NCBI RefSeq assembly: GCF_900099925.1
Contig: NZ_FNDE01000021.1
Coordinates: 1 to 55,258, forward strand
From: Aneurinibacillus thermoaerophilus
Lineage (GTDB): Bacteria; Bacillota; Bacilli; Aneurinibacillales; Aneurinibacillaceae
DNA length: 55,258 nt
Direction: 5' to 3'
The notes below the pieces were generated by a model. The model searched no databases, had not been told where the DNA came from, and was given only the letters and a program-made list of their open reading frames with translations. The position numbers and the translations under genes are program-made. Position 1 is the stretch's first letter, and each line of letters opens with the position of its first letter. This document shows positions 1 to 7,285 of this stretch, one piece after another.

Positions 1-147
1 ATGGGCTGCATGGAAGCTGCTATCTTCCAGCATGGGTTGTCAGAGAGAACAGCCTGCGGGTTAGAAGTACAAACGAGTACCAGGGAAACAGACTTACGAA
101 GTAGTCAAAGCTACAGGAGGATAGAGAGTTTCCCTGAACGATCCTAA
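1..147 (+). other. Open frame running in from the left edge, possible tnpB 3' end
   Basis: A frame is open from the first base and ends in TAA at 145-147. The 48 residues are polar, include a Thr-Ala-Cys-Gly stretch and are rich in Ser, Arg and Glu. Some IS200/IS605-type TnpB proteins carry comparable low-complexity C-terminal tails after the catalytic domain, and a TnpB lies at the other edge of the window, so a tnpB 3' end is possible. No catalytic motif is inside the window, so this is a guess from composition and context. It could also be non-coding. Confidence 0.22.
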
Positions 148-210
148 GAATCATTGTCCAGAGACATCATGAAAAGTCCAGTCCCATGATCTGGATGTGC
201 GTGGTGTCCC

Positions 211-239
211 CCTCCCCTTCTTTACAGTTACAGGGGAGG
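211..239. repeat. Perfect 8-bp inverted repeat
   Basis: CCTCCCCT (211-218) and AGGGGAGG (232-239) form a hairpin with a 13-nt loop. It lies between the frame at the left edge and gpsA. An A-rich stretch follows, not a run of T, so it is not a standard intrinsic terminator read rightward. A weaker repeat around 158-194 lies just upstream. The pair could mark the structured end of a mobile element or simply a terminator-like hairpin. Confidence 0.35.
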
Positions 240-336
240 AAAATATATCTTGGTTTTTTGGTTAATAGTCTCTCGAATTCAACTGGAAATTCGTGATTTT
301 GAGGGGCTTAAACATACTATACGAGGAGGGTTGCAC

Positions 337-1371
337 ATGGAACACGTAGCGGTTATCGGGGCAGGAAGCTGGGGAACCGCTCTTTCGACCGTACTTGCGG
401 AAAACCACGAGCGCGTAGTTCTCTGGGCGCGACGGAAGGAATTAGCGCAAGAGATGAATGACATGCGGGAGAATAGGCGTTATTTGCCCGGCATTAGGCT
501 TTCGGAAAACATTGTTGCTGACGCGTCCATTGAGCGTGCTGTGCAGGATAAGACGCTTATATTGCTCGTTGTCCCGTCTCATGCGATGCGAGAAACTGTC
601 CGAAGCTTGGCGCCTTATTTGCGTAAGAATGCCATCCTTGTTCATGCGACTAAAGGTATGGAAATTGATTCATTAAAACGCATGAGCGAGGTCATCAAAG
701 AAGAAGTACCGGAACATTTTCACGGGCGTATTGCTGTTTTGTCTGGTCCGAGTCACGCGGAAGAGGTTGGCCTTAAAGCGCCAACGACGGTCGTGGTTGC
801 GTCAGAACGCATCCAAATAGCGGAAGAAGTGCAGGATGCGCTGATTACAAATCATTTTCGCGTCTATACGAACCCTGATGTGGTCGGTGTGGAGATAGGG
901 GGAGCGCTGAAAAACATCATTGCGCTCGGCGCTGGAGTAAGCGACGGCTTGAACTTCGGCGACAACGCCAAGGCCGCCCTGCTGACGCGCGGACTTGCTG
1001 AAATTAGCCGCCTTGGAATTAAACTGGGGGCAAATCCGCTGACATTTACGGGACTTGCTGGTGTCGGAGATCTGGTTGTAACGGCTACAAGTCGGCACAG
1101 CCGTAATTGGCGGGCTGGAAATATGCTTGCGCAAGGTTTTACGCCGGATGAGATCATTTCGCGAATGGGCATGGTTGTAGAAGGCATTAAAACGACGCAG
1201 GCCGTTCATAGGCTGGCGCAGGAGCTAAAAGTGGAAATGCCTATTACGCGTGAGTTGCATGCGCTATTATTTGAAAATAAAGCGCCGCGCGAGGCTGTCC
1301 GCGATTTGATGGGCCGTGTGCGCCGCCATGAAACAGAAGAACTGGCGCTTAAATATTTTGAAAACCATTAA
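337..1371 (+). CDS. gpsA: NAD(P)-dependent glycerol-3-phosphate dehydrogenase
   Basis: It reduces dihydroxyacetone phosphate to sn-glycerol 3-phosphate in the cytosol, the entry to phospholipid synthesis. The N-terminus carries the Rossmann dinucleotide motif GAGSWGTAL (residues 7-15). Further on are GPSHAEE, the catalytic Lys segment GGALKNIIALGAG, and GLAGVGDLVVT. The 344-residue length is normal for the family. A longer frame opens at 250, but ATG 337 has the ribosome site GAGGAGG at 323-329 and puts the Rossmann strand at the N-terminus. In B. subtilis gpsA also precedes yphE, yphF and spoIVA, which matches the order here. Confidence 0.97.
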   Translation: MEHVAVIGAGSWGTALSTVLAENHERVVLWARRKELAQEMNDMRENRRYLPGIRLSENIVADASIERAVQDKTLILLVVPSHAMRETVRSLAPYLRKNAILVHATKGMEIDSLKRMSEVIKEEVPEHFHGRIAVLSGPSHAEEVGLKAPTTVVVASERIQIAEEVQDALITNHFRVYTNPDVVGVEIGGALKNIIALGAGVSDGLNFGDNAKAALLTRGLAEISRLGIKLGANPLTFTGLAGVGDLVVTATSRHSRNWRAGNMLAQGFTPDEIISRMGMVVEGIKTTQAVHRLAQELKVEMPITRELHALLFENKAPREAVRDLMGRVRRHETEELALKYFENH

Positions 1372-1469
1372 CGAACGACATGTAAACCCGTCCTGCTGTG
1401 GAAGCCGCACTTTTTTCCTTTCTTGCTCATACACTGTTGTTGTATAGCGGAAGGAGGGAGATGACGGGT

Positions 1470-1736
1470 ATGGCAAATATCCCGAAAAAATTTCTTGATA
1501 AATTACAGGCGAAGAACGTAGATACTTCTGAGTTGCAGAAATTGGCGGGTGGTGTGAAAAAAAGCGATTTGAACGATGAGCAGAAGCTTCGCCAGTTGAT
1601 CCGCCAGCTAGCGGTCATTGCAAGCGTGTCCATAACGAAAGAGAAGGAAGATAAAATCATTTCGTATATTCGCAAGAACAATATTCAGGGCGGTGACATG
1701 AAGACGTTAACCAACTTGTTGAAAAATAAGCTGTAA
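1470..1736 (+). CDS. spoVIF: Stage VI sporulation protein F (SpoVIF family)
   Basis: A small, charged, mostly helical 88-residue protein. The pattern LDKLQAK near the start, then KSDLNDEQKLRQLIRQLA and a C-terminal NIQGGDMKTL, fits SpoVIF, a spore-coat assembly factor made late in the mother cell. The start could be ATG 1461 or ATG 1470. The ribosome site AAGGAGGG (1451-1458) is only 2 nt from 1461 but 11 nt from 1470, so 1470 was chosen. The gene stands alone after gpsA and is closed by a strong bidirectional terminator. Confidence 0.82.
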   Translation: MANIPKKFLDKLQAKNVDTSELQKLAGGVKKSDLNDEQKLRQLIRQLAVIASVSITKEKEDKIISYIRKNNIQGGDMKTLTNLLKNKL

Positions 1737-1844
1737 ACGATAAGAAATAGGCGTATGAGATGTTACAGGCTTGAAAAAACTAGCATAAAGTATAGCATGA
1801 TTCACGAAAATAAGGGCTCTCGAAGACGACGCGAGGATACAGAA

Positions 1845-1878
1845 AAGGATAATGCCAACGGCATTATCCTTCTTTTTT
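1845..1878. terminator. Bidirectional terminator between convergent genes
   Basis: A perfect 12-bp stem pairs 1845-1856 with 1860-1871 around a 3-nt loop. T-rich sequence follows to 1878, and A-rich sequence precedes the left arm. It separates spoVIF from the minus-strand gene that ends at 1909, so it can serve both. Confidence 0.9.
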
Positions 1879-1908
1879 GCTTAACAATAAAGTTCAGGAG
1901 GCTTATAC

Positions 1909-2421
1909 TTAAGCCTCCTCGGATGACGCGGTTTCATCCATCTCCAGCAGTGCCTGCACGAGCGGGGAATTCAACAGAGAGATTACTTGGCGGAAATCGA
2001 TATGATTCAGCGATTTGATAAATGAAAGCGGAGAACGGTCTATCGTTGTTCCGCTTTCCTGTTTCGCCTCCCGGAGCGTCGCTCTTTTGCGGTTATTTTC
2101 AACCCAGCGTTCGTACATGCTGATTAAATTTGTTAACGTGCTAAGCGTTTGTTCCAGCTCCGCCATTGTGCCCCGCATTTGGCTTGACCATTCCCGAACA
2201 GTGTTGATGGAAGAACGCATCTCTTTCGGGGATTTAGTCAAGAGAGAAGGAAAGTTTTTTAAAAAAGAGGCGGCGGCCCTCGTTTCCGCTTTTGTTGCGG
2301 TCGGAACGACGGCGACAGCCGTTTTTTTTGTTTGGGCGGATCCGTTTTTTTTGTGTTTTTTGTTGGCGGCCGCGCGTGTGGAACGCTTCGTGTAAGGACT
2401 TTGCCGCTTTTGACTGATCAT
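1909..2421 (-). CDS. Hypothetical 170-residue protein, basic N-terminus
   Basis: The family was not recognised. The first 50 residues are strongly basic and disordered-looking (Lys/Arg/Ala/Thr-rich). A helical region (about 55-110) with heptad-like spacing follows (TMAELEQTLSTLTNLI), then a C-terminal LLNSPLVQALLEM segment and an acidic tail. This layout recalls the YqfQ/VrrA-type proteins of bacilli, but the match is only by shape. ATG 2421 is preceded on the minus strand by an AAAGGGGG ribosome site with good spacing. It is divergent from the yphE-like gene and convergent with spoVIF. Confidence 0.6.
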   Translation of the reverse strand: MISQKRQSPYTKRSTRAAANKKHKKNGSAQTKKTAVAVVPTATKAETRAAASFLKNFPSLLTKSPKEMRSSINTVREWSSQMRGTMAELEQTLSTLTNLISMYERWVENNRKRATLREAKQESGTTIDRSPLSFIKSLNHIDFRQVISLLNSPLVQALLEMDETASSEEA

Positions 2422-2498
2422 GTTTGCGCCCCCTTTATCTTGTAGTCAACATTATAGTATGCGTCCATCCCGTGAGAGGTTCGATTGTCCCGGATTTG

Positions 2499-2507
2499 TG
2501 CTATAAT
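2499..2507 (+). promoter_or_regulatory. Extended -10 promoter candidate for the yphE-like gene
   Basis: TG at 2499-2500, one base, then a consensus TATAAT at 2502-2507 form an extended -10 element. No good -35 hexamer is seen 17 nt upstream. It lies 50 nt before the yphE-like start. Confidence 0.4.
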
Positions 2508-2557
2508 GTGAATACATCTATTTGCAGGATAATTTTTGAAGAAAAAGGGGAGCTTGC

Positions 2558-2734
2558 ATGCAGCTAATGTTTTATGCGCTTAGCGCGATCGGTTTGATGA
2601 TTCTAGCGAGCGTTACTATTGTTGTTGCGCGTACAAGGAAGCGCCGCGTATGGCGTTTTTTGTTGTCGACTGTTGCGTACGCCAGTTTAGTCGCCTCTTT
2701 TTTCCTAATGGTTGCTGTGCTGATTACCTTTTAA
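2558..2734 (+). CDS. yphE: Small two-helix membrane protein (DUF2768 / YphE-like)
   Basis: The 58-residue protein has two hydrophobic helices (about residues 5-24 and 36-57) around a basic turn, ARTRKRRVWR. Size, topology and position between gpsA and a yphF homologue match B. subtilis YphE (DUF2768). The function of that family is not established. ATG 2558 has the ribosome site AAAAGGGGAG just upstream. Its stop codon overlaps the stop codon of the convergent gene on the minus strand. Confidence 0.68.
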   Translation: MQLMFYALSAIGLMILASVTIVVARTRKRRVWRFLLSTVAYASLVASFFLMVAVLITF

Positions 2735-2937
2735 TTCTGCTTTATATGATTGGCTTTTATGTATTTATGAAGCGCAAACAATACAATGTACAACACGGTG
2801 AGCGAAATGCCCAACCAGAGCAGTGTCCGGGCTGTGTCTTCCGTCGAGGCAATCAGAAAGACCGGGACAAAAAACACGACGCCGAAAAAAAAGGTGCCTT
2901 CAAGAGCTACTTTGATCCATTCGCGGCTCATCAGCAT
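2731..2937 (-). CDS. Hypothetical small membrane protein
   Basis: The 68-residue protein has two hydrophobic segments (about 14-31 and 39-59) joined by a polar STEDTAR turn. The family was not recognised. The frame is open up to 3024, but the best start is ATG 2937. There, the minus-strand ribosome site AGGAGG (2952-2947) is 9 nt upstream, whereas earlier ATGs have only weak sites. It is convergent with yphE, and the two stop codons share bases 2732-2733. Confidence 0.6.
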   Translation of the reverse strand: MLMSREWIKVALEGTFFFGVVFFVPVFLIASTEDTARTLLWLGISLTVLYIVLFALHKYIKANHIKQN

Positions 2938-3087
2938 GCTTTCATGCCTCCTATGAATCTTTTTCATGTCTTTACCTTTTCCTTTAAACGACAAAACAGC
3001 GTTGATATATCGGTTCAGGTTCATGTATATATAGTAAGTATGCCTGATGATATTGTTTTTATGTATTTTTATTTAGGAGTTGTTGTC

Positions 3088-3432
3088 ATGCCGAAACTTA
3101 CATTTATCCCGGTGAACAGGAGTGTGCAGGTGCGTATTGGGGAAACGATTCTGCGCGCCGCATCAAGGGCCCGGGTGGCTATTTCCCAGCGTTGCGGCGG
3201 CAAAGGTGCATGCATGATGTGCAAAGTGCAGGTAGCGGAAGGAAGCAAGGTTTCTTCGCCGAAAGAGCTGGAGAGGCGAATGATCGGTGCACAGAATCTA
3301 GCCCGAGGGATTCGCCTTGCCTGTCAGACGAGAGTGCAGGGTGAAACGCGGGTTCACCTTCCTGAAAGCCGGCTTGCGGCCGTTGTCCGGGCCCAGCTTG
3401 AGAAACAACGCCAGGAGTTAGATGAAGAATGA
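3088..3432 (+). CDS. Plant-type 2Fe-2S ferredoxin
   Basis: This is a small cytosolic electron carrier of 114 residues. The cluster ligands are visible as Cys-x5-Cys-x2-Cys in RCGGKGACMMC, with the fourth Cys in RLACQT further on. The fold start, FIPVNRSVQVRIGETIL, is typical of chloroplast-type ferredoxin domains. The partner reductase is unknown. ATG 3088 follows a TAGGAG ribosome site. The gene overlaps the next one by ATGA, so it is probably co-translated with the lipoprotein. B. subtilis has yphA rather than a ferredoxin at this locus. Confidence 0.85.
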   Translation: MPKLTFIPVNRSVQVRIGETILRAASRARVAISQRCGGKGACMMCKVQVAEGSKVSSPKELERRMIGAQNLARGIRLACQTRVQGETRVHLPESRLAAVVRAQLEKQRQELDEE

Positions 3433-4160
3433 AAAAACGGAATTTTTCCCCATTTTTACAGGTGACAGGTTTGCTGTTCCTGTGTATGCTGGTGCTCGTG
3501 GGCTGCGTATATCCTAGGAGCAGGATGCTGCAAAATGCCGCTCCACCTGTCCAACAGATTAAAATGGTGCAGGATGCGGTGGATCAATACCAGAAAGATA
3601 CAGGTGTGTTGCCTATCGTTACCAAACCGGCCGTGACGCCCGAATTTGAACGTTATCCGATAGACTTTTCCAGAATTGTGCCAAGATACATTCCATACAT
3701 CCCCGGCGCCGCCTTTGAAGAGGGGGGGAATTACATGTTTGTGCTACTGAATGTGGAAACGAAGCCAGAAGTACGCCTTATCGATTTGACCGTTTCACAA
3801 GGTGTACAAAGCATACAACAAAAAGTTAGTCGTTATTTTTTGACCAAGAGGGAATTCCCGTTCGGACAAAAAGTAGCGGACGGCTACTATTTTATCGACT
3901 TCGGCAAGCTACATATGAATGAAGAAACGATTTTAAGCCATTTTAGCGGACAGCCGCTTCCGTATATCATCGATGAACGGGGGCGGGTCGGCGTCGATTA
4001 TTCGATGGATTTGGCAATGGCACTAAAAAGCGCGCCAGATAAGCCGAAACCAGACGAGGACATCCGTTATATACTGCCTGACGTTTCACCGCTCGCACCA
4101 GTGAAATCGTTTCCGTATCGCTTAGTAAACGGAGAGCCGAAACTAGTGCGAATAAAATGA
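3429..4160 (+). CDS. yphF: YphF-like lipoprotein
   Basis: The 243-residue protein has a signal peptide ending in a lipobox (LVGC, lipid-attached Cys26), so it should be anchored outside the cytoplasmic membrane. The mature part begins with a helical QQIKMVQDAVDQYQKDTG segment. Length and location just upstream of spoIVA match B. subtilis YphF, a putative lipoprotein of unknown function. ATG 3429 overlaps the ferredoxin stop. A terminator follows, so ferredoxin and yphF form a two-gene unit. Confidence 0.72.
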   Translation: MKKRNFSPFLQVTGLLFLCMLVLVGCVYPRSRMLQNAAPPVQQIKMVQDAVDQYQKDTGVLPIVTKPAVTPEFERYPIDFSRIVPRYIPYIPGAAFEEGGNYMFVLLNVETKPEVRLIDLTVSQGVQSIQQKVSRYFLTKREFPFGQKVADGYYFIDFGKLHMNEETILSHFSGQPLPYIIDERGRVGVDYSMDLAMALKSAPDKPKPDEDIRYILPDVSPLAPVKSFPYRLVNGEPKLVRIK

Positions 4161-4261
4161 TAAGAAATATGCACGTTGTTTCTTACCGCTTTATTTTTGG
4201 AATATCTTTCGTCTCCTCGCATATTTTTGTACAAAACAGGACAGGGCGGGGCACAGGCGAA

Positions 4262-4294
4262 AAGCGGGGGCCCCGGAGCGGCTCCCGCTTTTTT
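4262..4294 (+). terminator. Intrinsic terminator after yphF
   Basis: AAGCGGG (4262-4268) pairs with CCCGCTT (4284-4290), with further inner G-C pairing, and a T run extends to 4294. It closes the ferredoxin-yphF unit. Confidence 0.85.
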
Positions 4295-4404
4295 CACCTT
4301 GGTCGGGCCGTCAGACGGTCTATTTTTCCCGTCGCCCTCATAAGATGAGTAGTGGTCTTATAGTACAAGAAGTAGAAGGGAAAGAAATGCGAGGAGGTAT
4401 CTAA

Positions 4405-5883
4405 GTGGAACGTGTAGATATTTTTAAAGACATTGCCGAGCGTACGGGGGGAGATATTTATATTGGTGTCGTCGGCCCTGTTCGCACTGGTAAATCGACA
4501 TTCATCAAACGTTTTATGGAAGCGATCGTCATTCCGAACATCCCATTCGAAGCGGAGCGGGTTCGTGCTGTTGACGAGTTGCCGCAGAGCGCCGCAGGCA
4601 GGACCATCATGACAACCGAACCGAAGTTCGTACCGAACAACGCGGTCGCTATTCATGTCGCCGACGGCCTGGATATTAACGTGCGCCTTGTGGATTGCGT
4701 TGGCTATACGGTGGCAGGCGCACGCGGTTACGAAGATGAAAACGGTCCTCGTATGGTAACGACGCCGTGGTATGATGAACCGGTACCGTTTGAAGAAGCG
4801 GCAGAATTAGGTACGCGCAAAGTTATTCAGGAACATTCTACGATTGGCGTCGTCATTACCACGGACGGAACGATCGCTGAAATTCCGCGCGCCGAGTACA
4901 AAGAAGCAGAAGAGCGTGTCGTAAACGAACTTAAAGAAGTCGGTAAGCCATTTGTTATTATTATAAACTCTACTCATCCGGGACGCCCGGAAACGCTTGC
5001 GTTGCGGGCAGAATTGGAAGAGAAATACGATGTGCCTGTACTGGTGATGAGCGTCGATTCCATGGATGAGCGCGAAGGAATCGCTGTCCTGCGTGAAGTG
5101 TTATTCGAATTCCCGGTTCACGAAGTAAACGTAAATTTGCCTTCCTGGGTAATGGTGCTACATGAAGACCACTGGTTGCGCGAGAATTTTGAGGAAGCGG
5201 TGCGCGAAACGGTTAAGGATATCCGCCGTTTACGCGATGTTGACCGGGTTGTCGGATATTTTGGTGAATATGAATTTATTGAGCGTGCCGCTTTGGCGGA
5301 TATGAATATGGGGCAAGGGATTGCTGAGATTGATTTGTATGCCAACGATGAATTGTACGATCAAATTTTGATGGAAATTGTTGGGGTGGAAATCCGGGGC
5401 AAAGATCATTTGCTTCAATTGATGCAGGAGTTTAGCCTTGCGAAGAAAGAGTATGACAAAATTTCGGGTGCGTTGAATATGGTGCGCCAGACGGGATACG
5501 GCATCGCACCGCCTTCGCTTGAAGAAATGAAGCTTGACGAGCCTGAAATTATCCGCCATGGTTCCCGTTTCGGTGTGCGTTTGAAAGCGACCGCTCCCTC
5601 CATTCATATGATTCGCGTTGATGTGGAATCAGAGTTTGCGCCGATTATAGGCACTGAGAAACAGAGTGAGGAGTTAGTCCGGTACCTTATGCAGGATTTC
5701 GAAGAAAATCCGCTCAGCATTTGGAACTCCGACATTTTCGGACGTTCTCTTAATTCGATCGTCAATGAAGGCATTTCTGCCAAGCTATCAATGATGCCGG
5801 ACAATGCACGATACAAGCTGCAGGAAACGCTGGAGCGCATTATTAACGAAGGTTCAGGCGGATTGATTGCTATCATTTTATAA
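4405..5883 (+). CDS. spoIVA: Stage IV sporulation protein A, spore-coat ATPase
   Basis: SpoIVA is a mother-cell ATPase that polymerises on the forespore surface and forms the base layer of the spore coat. The protein is 492 residues, the length of B. subtilis SpoIVA. The Walker A motif GPVRTGKST lies near residues 24-32 and a Walker B-like RLVDCVGY near 94. The start is GTG 4405, 6 nt after the strong ribosome site GAGGAGGT (4391-4398). The family is normally sigma-E dependent. A partial sigma-E-like element may lie around 4338-4368, but the match is weak. Confidence 0.98.
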   Translation: MERVDIFKDIAERTGGDIYIGVVGPVRTGKSTFIKRFMEAIVIPNIPFEAERVRAVDELPQSAAGRTIMTTEPKFVPNNAVAIHVADGLDINVRLVDCVGYTVAGARGYEDENGPRMVTTPWYDEPVPFEEAAELGTRKVIQEHSTIGVVITTDGTIAEIPRAEYKEAEERVVNELKEVGKPFVIIINSTHPGRPETLALRAELEEKYDVPVLVMSVDSMDEREGIAVLREVLFEFPVHEVNVNLPSWVMVLHEDHWLRENFEEAVRETVKDIRRLRDVDRVVGYFGEYEFIERAALADMNMGQGIAEIDLYANDELYDQILMEIVGVEIRGKDHLLQLMQEFSLAKKEYDKISGALNMVRQTGYGIAPPSLEEMKLDEPEIIRHGSRFGVRLKATAPSIHMIRVDVESEFAPIIGTEKQSEELVRYLMQDFEENPLSIWNSDIFGRSLNSIVNEGISAKLSMMPDNARYKLQETLERIINEGSGGLIAIIL

Positions 5884-5989
5884 GCTTTATCTTCGCGGCT
5901 ATGTTATTCAGCTGCACCCCATCAGCCAAAAAATGTTTAAAAGCAACGACTGACTGTGCGTAAAAAATAGGGAAAAGGGCAAGAACACC

Positions 5990-6018
5990 GGCTTCTCCTG
6001 ACAGGCAGAAGCCTTTTT
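5990..6018 (+). terminator. Intrinsic terminator after spoIVA
   Basis: GGCTTCT (5990-5996) pairs with AGAAGCC (6007-6013) and five T follow. It lies about 105 nt after the spoIVA stop and isolates spoIVA from hbs. Confidence 0.82.
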
Positions 6019-6078
6019 CCTTTTTGTAGCCTGATTCGTTACCATATGGTCCCGGGGCCATAGATTGGGGAAAATCCC

Positions 6079-6107
6079 TTGAATTACAGTGCTTTCTATA
6101 TTAATAT
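6079..6107 (+). promoter_or_regulatory. Candidate sigma-A promoter for hbs
   Basis: TTGAAT (6079-6084) and TAATAT (6102-6107) are separated by 17 nt. The expected start is about 95 nt upstream of hbs. Both hexamers deviate from consensus. Confidence 0.4.
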
Positions 6108-6207
6108 TAGCTTGTCTACATCTAAAAACATTTGGATTGTGTATATTTATTCAGTATTTGGTTAACAACGTATAACAAGATGCTCCCGTTGGGAGGAGGT
6201 GAAAGAC

Positions 6208-6480
6208 ATGAACAAAACAGAATTAATTGCGAAAGTGTCCGAAATGGCAGAACTTACGAAGAAAGATGCAACAAAAGCGGTAGACGCCGTGTTTGATGCG
6301 ATCACGGAAGCGCTGAAAAACGGGGAGAAAGTACAACTGATCGGATTTGGAAACTTTGAAGTGCGCGAGCGTGCAGCACGCAAGGGTCGCAATCCGCAGA
6401 CTGGCGAAGAAATTGAGATCGCTGCTAGCAAGGTGCCTGCTTTCAAGCCGGGCAAAGCATTGAAGGAAGATATTCAATAG
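6208..6480 (+). CDS. hbs: DNA-binding protein HU
   Basis: HU is a homodimeric, sequence-independent DNA-bending protein of the nucleoid. The 90-residue length is exact for the family. The DNA-contacting arm contains RNPQTGEEI and the C-terminus is the usual [11 protein letters not shown] 6208 was chosen over the upstream GTG 6199 because the ribosome site GGGAGGAGGT (6191-6200) overlaps that GTG. In B. subtilis hbs lies between spoIVA and folE-mtrB. Here it is also next to spoIVA, but folE is missing. Confidence 0.98.
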   Translation: MNKTELIAKVSEMAELTKKDATKAVDAVFDAITEALKNGEKVQLIGFGNFEVRERAARKGRNPQTGEEIEIAASKVPAFKPGKALKEDIQ

Positions 6481-6535
6481 CGGCGTACATATCGCCATTG
6501 GGTCGAATTTATTTTATTCATGGCAAAACGAAGGG

Positions 6536-6562
6536 AGAGCTGTACGTGGGTACAGCTCTTTT
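6536..6562 (+). terminator. Intrinsic terminator after hbs
   Basis: A perfect 10-bp stem pairs AGAGCTGTAC (6536-6545) with GTACAGCTCT (6550-6559) around a 4-nt loop, followed by a T-rich stretch. Confidence 0.88.
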
Positions 6563-6665
6563 CCTATTTTTCGATAGGTTGCCTCTAGTTTGCCCACAGA
6601 TAGCGGAGCGAGCTGTGTTTAAAATATTCATCTTTGACGCACGTTAAGATAGAGGTGAATGTGTC

Positions 6666-6758
6666 ATGAACAAAATAAAAACGATGTACTGGCTATGGCT
6701 GCTTCCGTTAGCTTTGGTTATTGCGCTGGTATATATCGGCTTCTGGCTATATAGATAA
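6666..6758 (+). CDS. Putative 30-residue single-span membrane peptide
   Basis: ATG 6666 follows a good ribosome site, AGAGGTGA (6651-6658), by 7 nt. The peptide begins MNKIKTMYW, has one strongly hydrophobic helix (about residues 8-28) and ends in LYR. The basic N-terminus suggests the C-terminus faces outside. It occupies the place of folE in B. subtilis. No family was recognised, and such a short frame could be chance, but the ribosome site and membrane-helix composition favour a real gene. Confidence 0.45.
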   Translation: MNKIKTMYWLWLLPLALVIALVYIGFWLYR

Positions 6759-6761
6759 TCA

Positions 6762-6790
6762 TTGACAGCGCTTCCTTTTTGCGCGATAGT
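6762..6790 (+). promoter_or_regulatory. Candidate sigma-A promoter for mtrB
   Basis: A perfect TTGACA at 6762-6767 is followed by GATAGT (6785-6790) after 17 nt. It starts 4 nt after the small membrane ORF and about 75 nt before mtrB. Confidence 0.5.
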
Positions 6791-6836
6791 TAAATCCGTA
6801 GCCATCTACACGCAAAAGTAAAGAGGGGGAGCGTTT

Positions 6837-7064
6837 ATGAACGGAACAGGTAATGATTTTATCGTAATTAAAGCTTTAGAGAACGGCGTAAACGTTATTG
6901 GATTGACGCGTGGAGAATCGACGAGATTTCACCACTCCGAAAAATTGGATAAAGGCGAAATTATGATCGCTCAGTTCACCGAGCATACGTCAGCCATTAA
7001 AGTGCGTGGAAAAGCGATTATCCAGACGAGCAACGGCACAATTGACACATTGGTGGACGAATAA
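6837..7064 (+). CDS. mtrB: trp RNA-binding attenuation protein (TRAP)
   Basis: TRAP forms an 11-subunit ring that, with tryptophan bound, wraps RNA carrying eleven G/UAG triplets and causes termination in the trp leader. The 75-residue length is normal. The RNA-contacting Lys and Lys/Arg residues are visible in LDKGE and IKVRGKA, and the tryptophan-pocket segments GTIDTL and TSAIKV are present. ATG 6837 follows AGAGGGGGA. A matching eleven-site target lies upstream of trpE at 16599-16656. Unlike in B. subtilis, no folE gene precedes it. Confidence 0.96.
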   Translation: MNGTGNDFIVIKALENGVNVIGLTRGESTRFHHSEKLDKGEIMIAQFTEHTSAIKVRGKAIIQTSNGTIDTLVDE

Positions 7065-7067
7065 AAG

Positions 7068-7097
7068 AAAAAACAAGCAGGTACCTGCTTGTTTTTT
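7068..7097 (+). terminator. Intrinsic terminator after mtrB
   Basis: The stem centres on a perfect palindrome with left arm 7068-7080 and right arm 7085-7097. It is flanked by A on the left and a run of six T on the right. It could act in both directions. Confidence 0.92.
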
Positions 7098-7171
7098 CTT
7101 AAGGATGCGAACGCTGCATCACGCTTTGAAAGCGCAATGTATCATGATAAAGGGGGACGTAAGAAACATGC

Positions 7172-7200
7172 TTACAATTATAAGACAAGAATTATATAAT
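7172..7200 (+). promoter_or_regulatory. Candidate sigma-A promoter for the hepS-hepT operon
   Basis: TTACAA (7172-7177) and a consensus TATAAT (7195-7200) are 17 nt apart, about 80 nt before hepS. A second -10-like TATACT at 7229-7234 has no convincing -35. Confidence 0.5.
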
Positions 7201-7285
7201 AGCATAGTGTAGTGCGATAGAAATATGATATACTTTATAAGTATGTTTTCAGCGAGCGTGGAACGTTTTGTTGGGGGATGAACGG

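Noticed and set aside
1755-2018. An 87-residue plus-strand frame across the spoVIF terminator
   Set aside because: It spans a strong bidirectional terminator and overlaps the 3' end of the minus-strand gene; no ribosome site.
7170-7214. A 14-residue frame with a fair ribosome site before hepS
   Set aside because: It overlaps the best promoter hexamers for the hepS operon, so it would not be transcribed from it; the peptide is too short to support.
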